From: DASVDE01 sp963740065
GTDB lineage: Bacteria > Actinomycetota > Thermoleophilia > Solirubrobacterales > 70-9
Direction: 5' to 3'
NCBI GenBank assembly: GCA_963740065.1
Contig: CAVUCS010000001.1
Location: 558,001 to 622,000 of the forward strand
Length of the DNA stretch: 64,000 nt
Shown here: one piece after another, positions 8,721-16,523 of the stretch
Layout of the letters: each line of letters begins with the position of its first letter
How positions within the stretch are numbered: position 1 is the stretch's first letter
Notes under the pieces: model-generated
What the model saw: the letters and a program-made list of their open reading frames with translations, nothing else
Databases searched by the model: none
What the model was told of the DNA's origin: nothing
Translations under genes and position numbers: made by a program

Positions 8721-8756
8721 TCGCTCTCCTTCCGCTCCGCTACCGGTCGCGGGGCA

Positions 8757-8762
8757 CCCTAT
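8757..8762 (-). promoter_or_regulatory. Putative -10 element (TAGGGT) for the SDR-glycosyltransferase unit
   Basis: On the minus strand TAGGGT lies about 36 bases before the SDR start, leaving a short leader that contains the AAGGAGAG site. It sits in the divergent gap with the lipoprotein gene. Confidence 0.4.
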
Positions 8763-8806
8763 ATGCCGTGCCTGGGAGAGGAAGCTGAGGCGCCACCGTC
8801 AATAAC

Positions 8807-9907
8807 ATGCCGCGGATGCGCCTCCGCCGAACCTTGCCGGTCCTCGCCTGCCTGCTCGCCGCAGTGAGTCTGCTGGCCGGTTGCGGCAGCGGATCGGACT
8901 CGGGTGGCGACTCCGGATCGGGCACCGCCAAGAGCCGTCCCGCCCCGCCAAAGAGCGACTTCCCCAGCGCAAAGGGCAAGACGCTCGCCGAAGTTCTCGA
9001 CGCGGCCGATGGCCCCTCCGACCTCGTCGTCTCCCCGGCGGCGCAGGTCTTCTACACGGGGAAGAACCGCTATCCGTTTGGCGTCTTTCACCGCGATGGC
9101 AGTCAGGTCTCCGACGCCAAGGTCGCGCTCTACTTTGCGAAGTTCCCGTCACTGAGAAGACTCAGGGCGGCGAACGGAAAACCCGCCGGCTCGCAGCCGA
9201 CCGACTCCACAACCAGTGCCCAACCGCGCGATGAGCCCGCCGTTGGTCCCTTCCCGGCGGCAATCGAGAGCCTGCAGACGAAACCCGCCTTCCGCGCCCT
9301 GACGACGACCAACGATCCGGACGCCGCGTCGGTCGTCTACGTGACGAACATCAATTTCCCCAGCGCAGGGGAGTGGCGCATCGCCGCCCTGATCAAGCAA
9401 GGCGGGGAGACGACCACTGCGCTGCTGCCGAGCGCCGTGGTCGGCGAATTCACAAGCATTCCTCGCCCCGGTGATAGAGCGCCGGAAATCCACACGCCGA
9501 CCGCGGCCGACGTCGGAAACGACCTCTCCAAGATCACCACGCGGGTTCCGCCGGACACTCAAAACAAGGTCGACTACGCCGACGCTTTAGGCGAGGAACC
9601 GATCATCCTCTTGTTTGCGACCCCCCAGTTCTGCCAGAGTCGGGTCTGCGGCCCCGTTGTTGACGAGGCTGAGCAGGTAAAACAGCTCTACGGCGACAAG
9701 GCAGCGTTCATCCATATGGAGATCTACAAGAACAACGATCCGGGGACTGGGGGCGCAAATGTGCGCTCGCAGGTGAAGGCATTTCACCTACCGACCGAGC
9801 CATGGCTCTTCGCGATCGACCGTCACGGTACGGTCCGCGCCACGCTGGAGGGGGCCTTCGGCATAAATGAGCTGGTTCGCGTCGTAAGAGAGGTGACGGG
9901 GGGATGA
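8807..9907 (+). CDS. Lipoprotein with C-terminal thioredoxin-like domain
   Basis: The 366-residue protein starts with a basic-hydrophobic signal and a lipobox ending at C26 (S-L-L-A-G-C), so it should be anchored outside the membrane. A serine/glycine-rich linker follows. The last 110 residues look like a redoxin fold (I-I-L-L-F-A-T-P-Q-F-C-Q-S-R-V-C-G-P) with two cysteines spaced C-x4-C, not the usual C-x2-C, and a late E-P-W-L-F-A-I-D strand. It may act in extracytoplasmic thiol or metal handling; this is inferred from the fold. The Hpt gene overlaps its stop by four bases. A second ATG at 8816 is an alternative start. Confidence 0.75.
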   Translation: MPRMRLRRTLPVLACLLAAVSLLAGCGSGSDSGGDSGSGTAKSRPAPPKSDFPSAKGKTLAEVLDAADGPSDLVVSPAAQVFYTGKNRYPFGVFHRDGSQVSDAKVALYFAKFPSLRRLRAANGKPAGSQPTDSTTSAQPRDEPAVGPFPAAIESLQTKPAFRALTTTNDPDAASVVYVTNINFPSAGEWRIAALIKQGGETTTALLPSAVVGEFTSIPRPGDRAPEIHTPTAADVGNDLSKITTRVPPDTQNKVDYADALGEEPIILLFATPQFCQSRVCGPVVDEAEQVKQLYGDKAAFIHMEIYKNNDPGTGGANVRSQVKAFHLPTEPWLFAIDRHGTVRATLEGAFGINELVRVVREVTGG

Positions 9908-10278
9908 GCGACAAAACTGAGAGAAAGGCGCCGGATCCCGAGCTGCTGGAGTCCTTTGCCGCCGAGGCTCGCCGCCGCTGCGACGTGATCGCGGCCGGCC
10001 TGGCGACCGAGACCAGCGACTTTGAGACGATGCGCGCCGAGGCCCACGCCCTAAAGGGGACCGCCGCCGTCGTCGGCCTGCGCCGCCTGGCCGAGCTGGC
10101 CGGGCTGATGGAGTCCGACCTGGCCGAGGCGAAAAAGACCGGCATCATCCGCGGCGGCCGAGCCCACCAGATTGCCGACGCGGCTAGAGCCCTTGCCGAG
10201 GGCGCCGCGGCAGCCGCGCAGAACCAGGAGGAGCCGCCCGACGTGGGCCGCTCCCTGGCACAGCTCTTCAGCGCCTGA
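9904..10278 (+). CDS. Stand-alone Hpt (histidine phosphotransfer) domain protein
   Basis: The 124-residue protein consists almost wholly of a four-helix Hpt domain. The phosphoacceptor is H48 in A-H-A-L-K-G-T-A-A-V-V-G, which matches the family H-x-L-K-G-S/T-A pattern. Such proteins relay phosphate between a histidine kinase and a response regulator. Neither partner is encoded in this window. The ATG overlaps the stop of the redoxin-like lipoprotein (ATGA), so the two are co-translated, an uncommon pairing. Confidence 0.85.
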   Translation: MSDKTERKAPDPELLESFAAEARRRCDVIAAGLATETSDFETMRAEAHALKGTAAVVGLRRLAELAGLMESDLAEAKKTGIIRGGRAHQIADAARALAEGAAAAAQNQEEPPDVGRSLAQLFSA

Positions 10279-10281
10279 GCC

Positions 10282-10960
10282 TTGCTGGGTCAGGCCCTCG
10301 GAGACCTCACGCTGGCCGGGGTCGCCGTCGCCCTCAGTCCGATCCCGATCGTCGGTGTGGTCCTCATCCTCGGATCTCCGAAGGCGCGGACGTCGGGGCC
10401 GGCGTTCGCGTTGGGCTGGGTCGGGGGCTTGGTCGTTGTCAGTCTCCTTGCCTTGATCGTTTTCAACGGCGCCGACGATCCCAACAGCGACACGGCGACG
10501 GGGATCGACTGGCTCAAGGTGGCGATGGGAGTCCTGTTCCTGGCGATGGCGGTAAAACGCCTGCGGCGGCATAGGACGGGTGAGCCTCCTGGGCCGCCGA
10601 GATGGTTAGCCAGGGTCGATTCCCTGGATTCGGGGAGAGCGGCACTGCTGGGCGCGGCGCTCTCGGGCGCCAACCCGAAGAACTTCGTGCTCACCCTGGC
10701 CGCCATGACGTCGATCGCCGAAGCGGGGTTGAGCGGGGTCGACACTTCCGATCTCCGTCGCCGTCTTCGTTCTCCTGGGGTCGATCACGGTCGCCGGCGC
10801 GGTGCTCTTCTTCATCTTCGACTCCGAGCGGGCGACGCGTCCCCTGCAGGCCACCAAGCAATTCATGGCCGCCAACAACGACGTGATCATGATGGTCATC
10901 CTGCTTCTGCTGGGCGTCAAACTCCTCGGCAACGGGCTGGGCGGAGGCCTCTGGGGTTGA
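10282..10960 (+). pseudogene. GAP family membrane protein, frameshifted
   Basis: The first 155 codons from TTG 10282 encode a polytopic membrane protein of the GAP (Sap, sulfolipid-addressing-like) family, with G-V-A-V-A-L-S-P-I-P-I-V-G-V-V and A-L-S-G-A-N-P-K-N-F. At about 10735-10750 the coding signal moves to the +1 frame and continues as I-S-V-A-V-F-V-L-L-G-S-I-T-V-A-G and further hydrophobic helices to TGA 10958-10960. One surplus base in a G-rich stretch would explain it. Either a recent mutation inactivates the gene or the assembly has an error. Such proteins are thought to export or address lipids, but the role here is not established. Confidence 0.75.
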
Positions 10961-10972
10961 GGCAGCTCGGAG

Positions 10973-10978
10973 TAGTGT
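10973..10978 (+). promoter_or_regulatory. Putative -10 element (TAGTGT) of the FAD oxidoreductase gene
   Basis: TAGTGT is followed by seven bases and ATG 10986, the leaderless spacing seen repeatedly in this window. Confidence 0.45.
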
Positions 10979-10985
10979 CGAGGGC

Positions 10986-12127
10986 ATGAGCACGCGAGTT
11001 GTGATCCTCGGGGCCGGCTTTGGAGGGCTGGAGCTGGCCACTTCTCTGTCGGAGGCGCTAGGCGACGAGGTCGATGTTGCCCTGATCGACAAGAGCGACT
11101 CTTTCGTCTTCGGCTTCTCGAAGCTCGAGGTGATGTTTGGCCACAAGCCGGCGGAGGCGGTCCGCCTCCCCTACAGCGACTTCGTCAAGCCAGGGGTGCG
11201 GCTGCTGCGGGAGACGGTCGTCGCGATCGATCCGGAGGCACGATCCGTCACCACCGACGCCGCCGTCCATGAAGCCGATTTTCTCGTCGTGGCGCTCGGC
11301 GCCGACTACGACATCGACGCAACGCCGGGCCTGGCCGAGGACGGGAACGAGTTCTACTCCGTCCCCGGCGCCGAGCGGGTGGCCGGGCGTGCTGCCGGGG
11401 TTCTCGGGCGGCCGGGCCGTAATCGGCGTCTGCGGAGCCCCCTTCAAGTGCCCGCCCGCGCCGAGCGAAGCGGCGCTGCTGCTGCACGACTACCTGGTGG
11501 AGCGCGGCATCCGCGGCGACTCTCAAATCACCTTTCTGATGCCACTGCCGAGCCCGGTGCCGCCGTCTCCCGAGACCTCGGAGGCGCTGCTCGCCGCTTT
11601 CGCCGAGCGCGACATCGATTTCCGGGGCGGCGCCCGGATCGCCTCACTCGACCCGGCCCGCAAGGTCGCTGTGCTCAAAGACGGCGAAGAGGTGCCCTAC
11701 GACCTCTTCCTCGGCGTTCCCAAGCACCGCGCGCCGGATGTGGTGATCGAGAGCGGGATGACGGTCGACGGCTACGTGCCGGTGGAGTCGGGGACGCTGA
11801 AGACGAGATACCCCGGGGTCTATGCGGTGGGTGACGTGGCCACCGTCGGCGTCCCCAAGGCGGGCGTCTTTTCCGAGGGGGCGGCGAGAGTGGTTGCCGA
11901 GTCGCTGATCGACAGCATCCGCGGCAACGAGGGATCGAGCGAATTCGACGGCCTCGGCTCCTGTTACGTCGAGTTCGGCGGGGGCCGCGTCGGCCGCGTC
12001 GACGTCGACTTCCTCTCCGGGCCGAGAGCGACCGGCGTCTTCCACGAGCCCTCAGAGGCACTCGTCGCCGAGAAGGAGCACTTCGGCGCCGTCCGCCGCG
12101 CCCGCTGGTTCGGCGCCGTCGAGTTAG
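10986..12127 (+). pseudogene. NAD(P)/FAD-dependent oxidoreductase (sulfide:quinone reductase/NDH-2-like), frameshifted
   Basis: The N-terminus V-V-I-L-G-A-G-F-G-G-L-E-L-A is a dinucleotide-binding site, and the first 135 residues follow the sulfide:quinone reductase/NDH-2 fold. Near 11381-11390 the frame moves by +1 and coding resumes with V-L-P-G-F-S-G-G-R-A-V-I-G-V-C-G-A-P, including the FAD-binding Y-P-G-V-Y-A-V-G-D-V-A. The resumed frame has no stop before the convergent gene and stays open antisense to it until 12747. TAG 12125-12127, in a third frame, is a plausible true end. The exact 3' limit is therefore uncertain. Assembly error and genuine decay are both possible. Confidence 0.7.
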
Positions 12128-13188
12128 GCCCGCCGCGCCCGCTCTCTTCTTTTCAGCTCGAGGCTCTTCTCTTTCGCGTCTCTGTAGGAGGACTTGACCA
12201 GCGCCTTCCCTCCGGTCCAGCCGAAGACCCAGGAGACGAGGATGACGGCGAAGATCACGTCCCAGGCGGAGATCACCAGCTGCTGGCCGATCGAGTAGGC
12301 GGTCGCGGTCGTCGCGTCGGTCGAGCCGGAGAGAGCGGTCGCGTTCAGCGCCTGGGTCACGCCGACTCCGCCCGGCGTCGCCGAGACGCTGTTGGAGATC
12401 GAGTTGGAGGCGGTGACGGTGGCGATGTTGTGGAAGGAGACGGGGATTCCGTAGGCGCCGAGGAAGACGCCGACGATCGCCAGCCGCGCGATGTAGCTGC
12501 CGAGCACCGGCAGGCCGAGCCGGGTGAGCGCGCCGCGCGGAGAGCGCAGGATCGCGCCGCCGGCGATCAGCTGCGCCCGCAGTCCCTCCAGTCGCTCCCA
12601 GAAGATCCGCGCGAGGAGGACGAGCAGGACGATCGCGCCCCCGGCGAGCAGGACGACCAAGCCGGTGTGGTCGGAGAGCAAGCCCAATTTGACCGAGAAC
12701 GACCCGCCCACCGTGAGGAAGAGGTAGAGGTAGAGCGCGACGTTTAGGACCGTGAACGGGATCTTCTCGACCAGCAGCCCGGAGAAGACCATCGTGAACG
12801 TCGCCCCCGCGATCAGCGTCGCGAACATCACCAGCATCACGAAGGTGCCGATGTTGGCGGGCAGGAAGCTGTTCATCGCGACCGCCGCCGCGTAGGAGGC
12901 GAGCACCAGCCGGTACGGGAAGACCGCTCTGGGCAGCGCCGCCCGCAGGATCCCGAACCAGGCCAGCGCGGCCAAGCTCGTCTGCGCGCTCTCCAGCAGG
13001 ACCCCGGCGACGATCGCCCAGGCCGGCACATCGCCGACCTGATCGAACAGGTCCCTGATCCACTCCGAAGCGGGCACCCCAAGCAGATCCAGCACCCCGA
13101 CAAGAACCACGACCCCGCCGATCCAAGCCCCGATCCGCGCCAGCCGCCGCCCGAGCGAAGCCCCCACATTCCCTTCGCCAATAGCCAC
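12124..13188 (-). CDS. Flippase-like integral membrane protein (LPG synthase TM / UPF0104 type)
   Basis: The 354-residue protein has about eight hydrophobic segments and the family-like block F-L-P-A-N-I-G-T-F near residue 105 and S-A-T-P-G-G-V-G-V-T-Q-A-L near residue 265. These are typical of the lysylphosphatidylglycerol-synthase transmembrane/AglD-like group, which moves or modifies lipids. The catalytic domain of MprF is absent. The start GTG 13188 lies six bases after a TAGGGT hexamer. The C-terminus is strongly basic. The precise substrate is not known. Confidence 0.82.
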   Translation of the reverse strand: MAIGEGNVGASLGRRLARIGAWIGGVVVLVGVLDLLGVPASEWIRDLFDQVGDVPAWAIVAGVLLESAQTSLAALAWFGILRAALPRAVFPYRLVLASYAAAVAMNSFLPANIGTFVMLVMFATLIAGATFTMVFSGLLVEKIPFTVLNVALYLYLFLTVGGSFSVKLGLLSDHTGLVVLLAGGAIVLLVLLARIFWERLEGLRAQLIAGGAILRSPRGALTRLGLPVLGSYIARLAIVGVFLGAYGIPVSFHNIATVTASNSISNSVSATPGGVGVTQALNATALSGSTDATTATAYSIGQQLVISAWDVIFAVILVSWVFGWTGGKALVKSSYRDAKEKSLELKRRERARRA

Positions 13189-13194
13189 GCCGCC

Positions 13195-13200
13195 ACCCTA
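13195..13200 (-). promoter_or_regulatory. Putative -10 element (TAGGGT) of the flippase-like gene
   Basis: Read on the minus strand, TAGGGT is followed by six bases and GTG 13188, consistent with leaderless transcription. Confidence 0.5.
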
Positions 13201-13225
13201 GCCATCCCGCTAGGCTCGGGCCTCC

Positions 13226-13299
<74 letters not shown>

Positions 13300-13930
13300 T
13301 TTGCCCGCATATCTCGCCTATCTGCGGCAGGCGGAGACAGTTTCCGCTATCCAGAGCGGAATACCAGCGCTCTGGGCGACAGCTGAAGACAGCCCATACC
13401 TTCGCTGGACAGACAGCGTAGATCGGTTGGGAGGTAACTGGGAGGCAGGCAGGACATGGATAGGAGGCAGCGCCTCGCCGCGCGGGCACCGGGGATCGAC
13501 GCACGCCGGATGGGCACTCGGCGCCGTCTGCGGGCGTGAACGGCCCCCTGGCGCCACCGCGCCCACGCTGTCGCTGGCGTCCCGACGACGTACGTCGTCT
13601 CCGTCGTCTTGCGGGAGGGCGCAGCCCCGACCTGCCTGCTCAAAGCCGGGCGCTTTGGCCGGTGATCGTGGGCAGCAGGCCCGACCCTTAGCGGGTTGAC
13701 GACCAGTCGAGTGCTCCGCTACCTGGCGCACCTTGTCCTGCTTCCAGGGCTGCTGTGCTGCGGGCTCGACCTCGTATGTCACCGCAGTCCCGGCAACAAG
13801 GTTCTGAGGGGGCTTGTTGAGTTGGCCCTGACAGCAGAGAAGCCGCATCCAGGAAACAAAAATGGATTTGCATCAGCGGGCGGTGCAACGCAATAAATTG
13901 TGGATAACAAGATCCTCGTCCCAGATCAGA
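13300..13930. other. Island segment without a convincing gene
   Basis: About 630 bases between tRNA-Met and the ATPase gene hold several open frames on both strands, but none gives a protein I recognise and their composition looks like antisense noise. Structure is present: an 8-base hairpin (13351-13358 with 13368-13375), a nearby GCGGA/TCCGC inverted pair at 13331-13347, and a perfect 16-base palindrome at 13584-13599. These could be recombinase or regulator binding sites, a small RNA, or remains of a lost integrase gene. The first part remains GC-rich; the low-GC character starts near 13850. Confidence 0.5.
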
Positions 13931-13936
13931 TATAAG
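13931..13936 (+). promoter_or_regulatory. Putative -10 element (TATAAG) of the island ATPase gene
   Basis: TATAAG ends six bases before ATG 13943 in an AT-rich stretch, the leaderless geometry used by neighbouring chromosomal genes. No -35 with good spacing is evident. Confidence 0.4.
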
Positions 13937-13942
13937 TGGCAC

Positions 13943-15445
13943 ATGACAGGAGTGCTTAAAGATATAGCTGAGTTTGGTCGGATCGACGCGGAGTCTGAGC
14001 GCCAGCTGGGCGAGTTCTTTCTGCGAACAGACGCCTATAGTCGAATCGAGGATCAAAAGCACATAGTTGTTACCGGGCGGAAGGGGACGGGAAAGACCGC
14101 GATTTACCGAGCACTGCATGGGCGACCGGATGACTTCACCAATGTATTGGTAGCGGGCCTCGAATTCCGCAATTACCCCTGGGCGGTGCATAGCGAGGTC
14201 AAGGACACGACCGCCGCACCCATTGAAACCTATTTTAATTCGTGGAAGTTTTTCATACTTGTCGAGCTTACAAAGTTAGTGCTTACAACTGTCGACCACC
14301 AGACTCCGGACACCGATGAGGCTGCGAAGGCGACAAAGGTCTTGACAGAGTTTATTGAAACAAATTGGGGAGATCTAGATTTCAAATTTCGGGACATTTT
14401 CACCAAGCGCAAGTTTTCTTTTAAATTTGAGCCTAAGGTTTTTGGAATATCGCTCGGCGCACTTGAACTCGACAAGATTCCCCGCAATAAGCTCGCAGGA
14501 GTTCTCGAGGAGGCAAATAGGTGGCTCCTGCAATGCCTGTCCTACGTCCTAACACCCGACCATTGGTATTTCGTACTCTTCGATGACCTGGATATCGCTT
14601 ATGACCCCCACGACAAAGAATATTCCGCACGGCTAATTGGCTTACTGTTAGCGGCGCGGGATATATTCAATTGGGCTCATGATCGTGGTCATGATGAGCC
14701 AATCAATATGGCGCCCATCATCATGATCCGAAGCGACATCTATGAATCCTTGCGCTTTCCAGATAAGAACAAGATCACCCGCAACCTTGTCGAGCCACTA
14801 ACCTGGAATGACGATACTGAAGGAGAAAACAGCCTAAAAACACTCATCAATCAACGTATCAAGGTGATCCTTGAAGACCAGTCTGCCGATTGGGACCTAG
14901 TGTTCGAGGATCAGCTCATGCGGGGGCGACAATCCAAGTTCAAGCATATGGCCGTGCGCACATATCTTCGGCCTAGGGACATGATTTTTTTTGCGAACCA
15001 GTGTCTAAGATGTGCGCACTCGGCTGGTGTGGACAAGATTAGCAACCAAAACGTTGTAGAGGCCCGCCCGGCATACTCAGAATTTCTGGTTGACGAGCTA
15101 GACGATGAGATTCACCCGGTATTTGAAGAATGGAAAGGGTATATGGATGCTCTTCGACGGGTTCACAGAATGAGGTTCGGGCGCGATGCATTCAAGGATG
15201 TGTTTGCGGATCTTGATTTGCAATCTCGCCTAGGGCTGACCTTTGACGAGACATTGGAGCTTCTTTATAGGTTCAGTATTGTGGGCTTCACGAAGATTGG
15301 TGGAGCTGGCTATGGTGGCTCAGATGTTGCCTTCCGGTACAAGAATCCGGGCATTAGTTTTGACCCAGCAGCGACGAGTCTCACGGTGCACCCGGGACTT
15401 AAGGAGGCGTTGGAGCTCGTTGAGACTGGGGACGACGCGACATAG
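13943..15445 (+). CDS. P-loop ATPase, Sll1717/FunZ-like family
   Basis: The product has 500 residues from ATG 13943; the frame is open to ATG 13862, but the added residues are unlike a protein start. The N-terminal E-F-F-L-R-T-D-A-Y-S-R-I is followed by a Walker A motif G-R-K-G-T-G-K-T-A-I-Y-R and, near residue 215, a Walker B segment W-Y-F-V-L-F-D-D-L-D-I-A-Y. The pattern matches the uncharacterised Sll1717 P-loop ATPases, often seen alone on genomic islands. A sensor or helical region with M-I-R-S-D-I-Y-E follows. Codon use and GC are unlike the neighbours, which indicates horizontal transfer. A phage-defence role is plausible from context only. Confidence 0.82.
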   Translation: MTGVLKDIAEFGRIDAESERQLGEFFLRTDAYSRIEDQKHIVVTGRKGTGKTAIYRALHGRPDDFTNVLVAGLEFRNYPWAVHSEVKDTTAAPIETYFNSWKFFILVELTKLVLTTVDHQTPDTDEAAKATKVLTEFIETNWGDLDFKFRDIFTKRKFSFKFEPKVFGISLGALELDKIPRNKLAGVLEEANRWLLQCLSYVLTPDHWYFVLFDDLDIAYDPHDKEYSARLIGLLLAARDIFNWAHDRGHDEPINMAPIIMIRSDIYESLRFPDKNKITRNLVEPLTWNDDTEGENSLKTLINQRIKVILEDQSADWDLVFEDQLMRGRQSKFKHMAVRTYLRPRDMIFFANQCLRCAHSAGVDKISNQNVVEARPAYSEFLVDELDDEIHPVFEEWKGYMDALRRVHRMRFGRDAFKDVFADLDLQSRLGLTFDETLELLYRFSIVGFTKIGGAGYGGSDVAFRYKNPGISFDPAATSLTVHPGLKEALELVETGDDAT

Positions 15446-15486
15446 CGATCGGTTTGCTCACGAGAGTGCGTTGGCTACGGATCCTG

Positions 15487-15524
15487 ATAATCCGTAGGTC
15501 GAAGGTTCGAGTCCTTCCCGCCCC
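15487..15524. repeat. Right attachment-site repeat (partial tRNA-Met copy)
   Basis: This copy matches tRNA-Met 13261-13298 in 37 of 38 bases; the tenth base is A instead of C. Upstream of it the sequence cannot form the D-arm or a proper anticodon stem, so it is not a functional tRNA. It marks the right end of the island. Confidence 0.85.
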
Positions 15525-15605
15525 GTCGTGAGGCTGTTGCGTCCCGGCGTTTGGCCGAGAAGTTCCGCTGTACTCGAGTCAGCGGCCGATTGCATCGCGG
15601 CGGTC

Positions 15606-15611
15606 TAGGGT
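15606..15611 (+). promoter_or_regulatory. Putative -10 element (TAGGGT) of the nuclease pseudogene
   Basis: TAGGGT plus six bases leads directly to ATG 15618, so the promoter appears intact although the reading frame downstream is broken. Confidence 0.4.
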
Positions 15612-15617
15612 GTTGCC

Positions 15618-16321
15618 ATGCGACGGCTGACGGTAGCCGCCTTCCTCGGCGTCCTGGCCGCCAGCGCATGGGTGAGCCTGGCGAGCGCCCCTGCCGAGGG
15701 GCGCGACTACGACTGCGCGGATTTCACTTCGCAGGCCGAGGCTCAGCGTCAACTACTGCCTGGCGATCCCTATCAGCTCGACGGCGACGGCGATGGTGTT
15801 GCCTGTGAGTCGCTGCCCTGTCCCTGCTCAAGGCGGCGGACGGCGGCGGCGAATCTACGCCGCCGATCCCGTCGGGGCGACGGATCAAGGCGCTGGTCAT
15901 TCGCGCCGTCGATGGCGACACTCTCAGGGTCCGCATCCTCGTCGACCGGCGCTGAGATCGATGTGCGCATGGTCGGGATAGACACTCCCGAGACTCACCG
16001 GCCAGACACCCCGATTGAGTGCGGCGCGCTCAAGGCGTCGAAGTCCATGCACCGACTGGCGGACGGGCGCCGCATCACTCTCGTCACGGACCCAGCCAGG
16101 ATCGCTTCGATCGGTTTGGACGGCTGCTCGCCTACGCGATTCGGGGGCATGTCGACCTCAACCGCGCGCAGGTACGGCGCGGCTGGGCCAAGGTCTACGT
16201 GTATGGGGGCGTTCCGTTCCGCCGGGTGGGCGCCTATCGCCGTGCCGCGGCGCGGGCTCGCGCGAAGCGTCAGGGAGTGTGGGGGCACTGCGGGGGCGAC
16301 TTTCATCGCGGTGGTCGCTGA
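15618..16321 (+). pseudogene. Secreted thermonuclease (SNase) with excalibur domain, multiply frameshifted
   Basis: From ATG 15618 a signal peptide is followed by an excalibur calcium-binding motif (Y-D-C-A-D-F...D-G-D-G-V-A-C-E-S-L-P-C). The nuclease domain is split between frames: K-A-L-V-I-R-A-V-D-G-D-T-L-R-V in one, D-V-R-M-V-G-I-D-T-P-E-T-H in the original, and D-R-F-G-R-L-L-A-Y with G-W-A-K-V-Y-V-Y in a third. At least three indels of mixed sign are needed. The active-site segments (G-I-D-T-P-E and R-F-G-R-L-L) are still recognisable, so the decay is recent or some indels are sequencing errors. It lies directly beyond the island boundary. Confidence 0.8.
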
Positions 16322-16523
16322 AGTTTGAGCATTTGAGGAACCGGGGAGTAGCCTGAAGTGATCGGTCGTTGATTACCCCGACCTGCCGTTGCTGCCGGTC
16401 TCGCCGTCGCCGCGACTTGCCGTTCTTGGTTGACCTCCGTGACTGATTGATCCCAATGGGGATCGGAAGCTCCTCCCGGGCGTTGCTCGGGAGACACAGT
16501 GCCCACCGTGGAAGGCCTCATCG

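Noticed and set aside
12128..12747. Plus-strand continuation of the oxidoreductase frame
   Set aside because: It lies antisense to the flippase-like gene and the residues are charged, low-complexity shadow sequence, not a C-terminal domain.
13318..13848. 176-codon minus-strand frame in the island head
   Set aside because: No recognisable domain, biased composition, and a mirrored open frame on the other strand; not supported as a gene.
15465..15524. Second tRNA gene at the island end
   Set aside because: Only the 3' half matches; D-arm and 5' acceptor are missing and the anticodon stem has extra bases, so it is an attachment-site duplicate.
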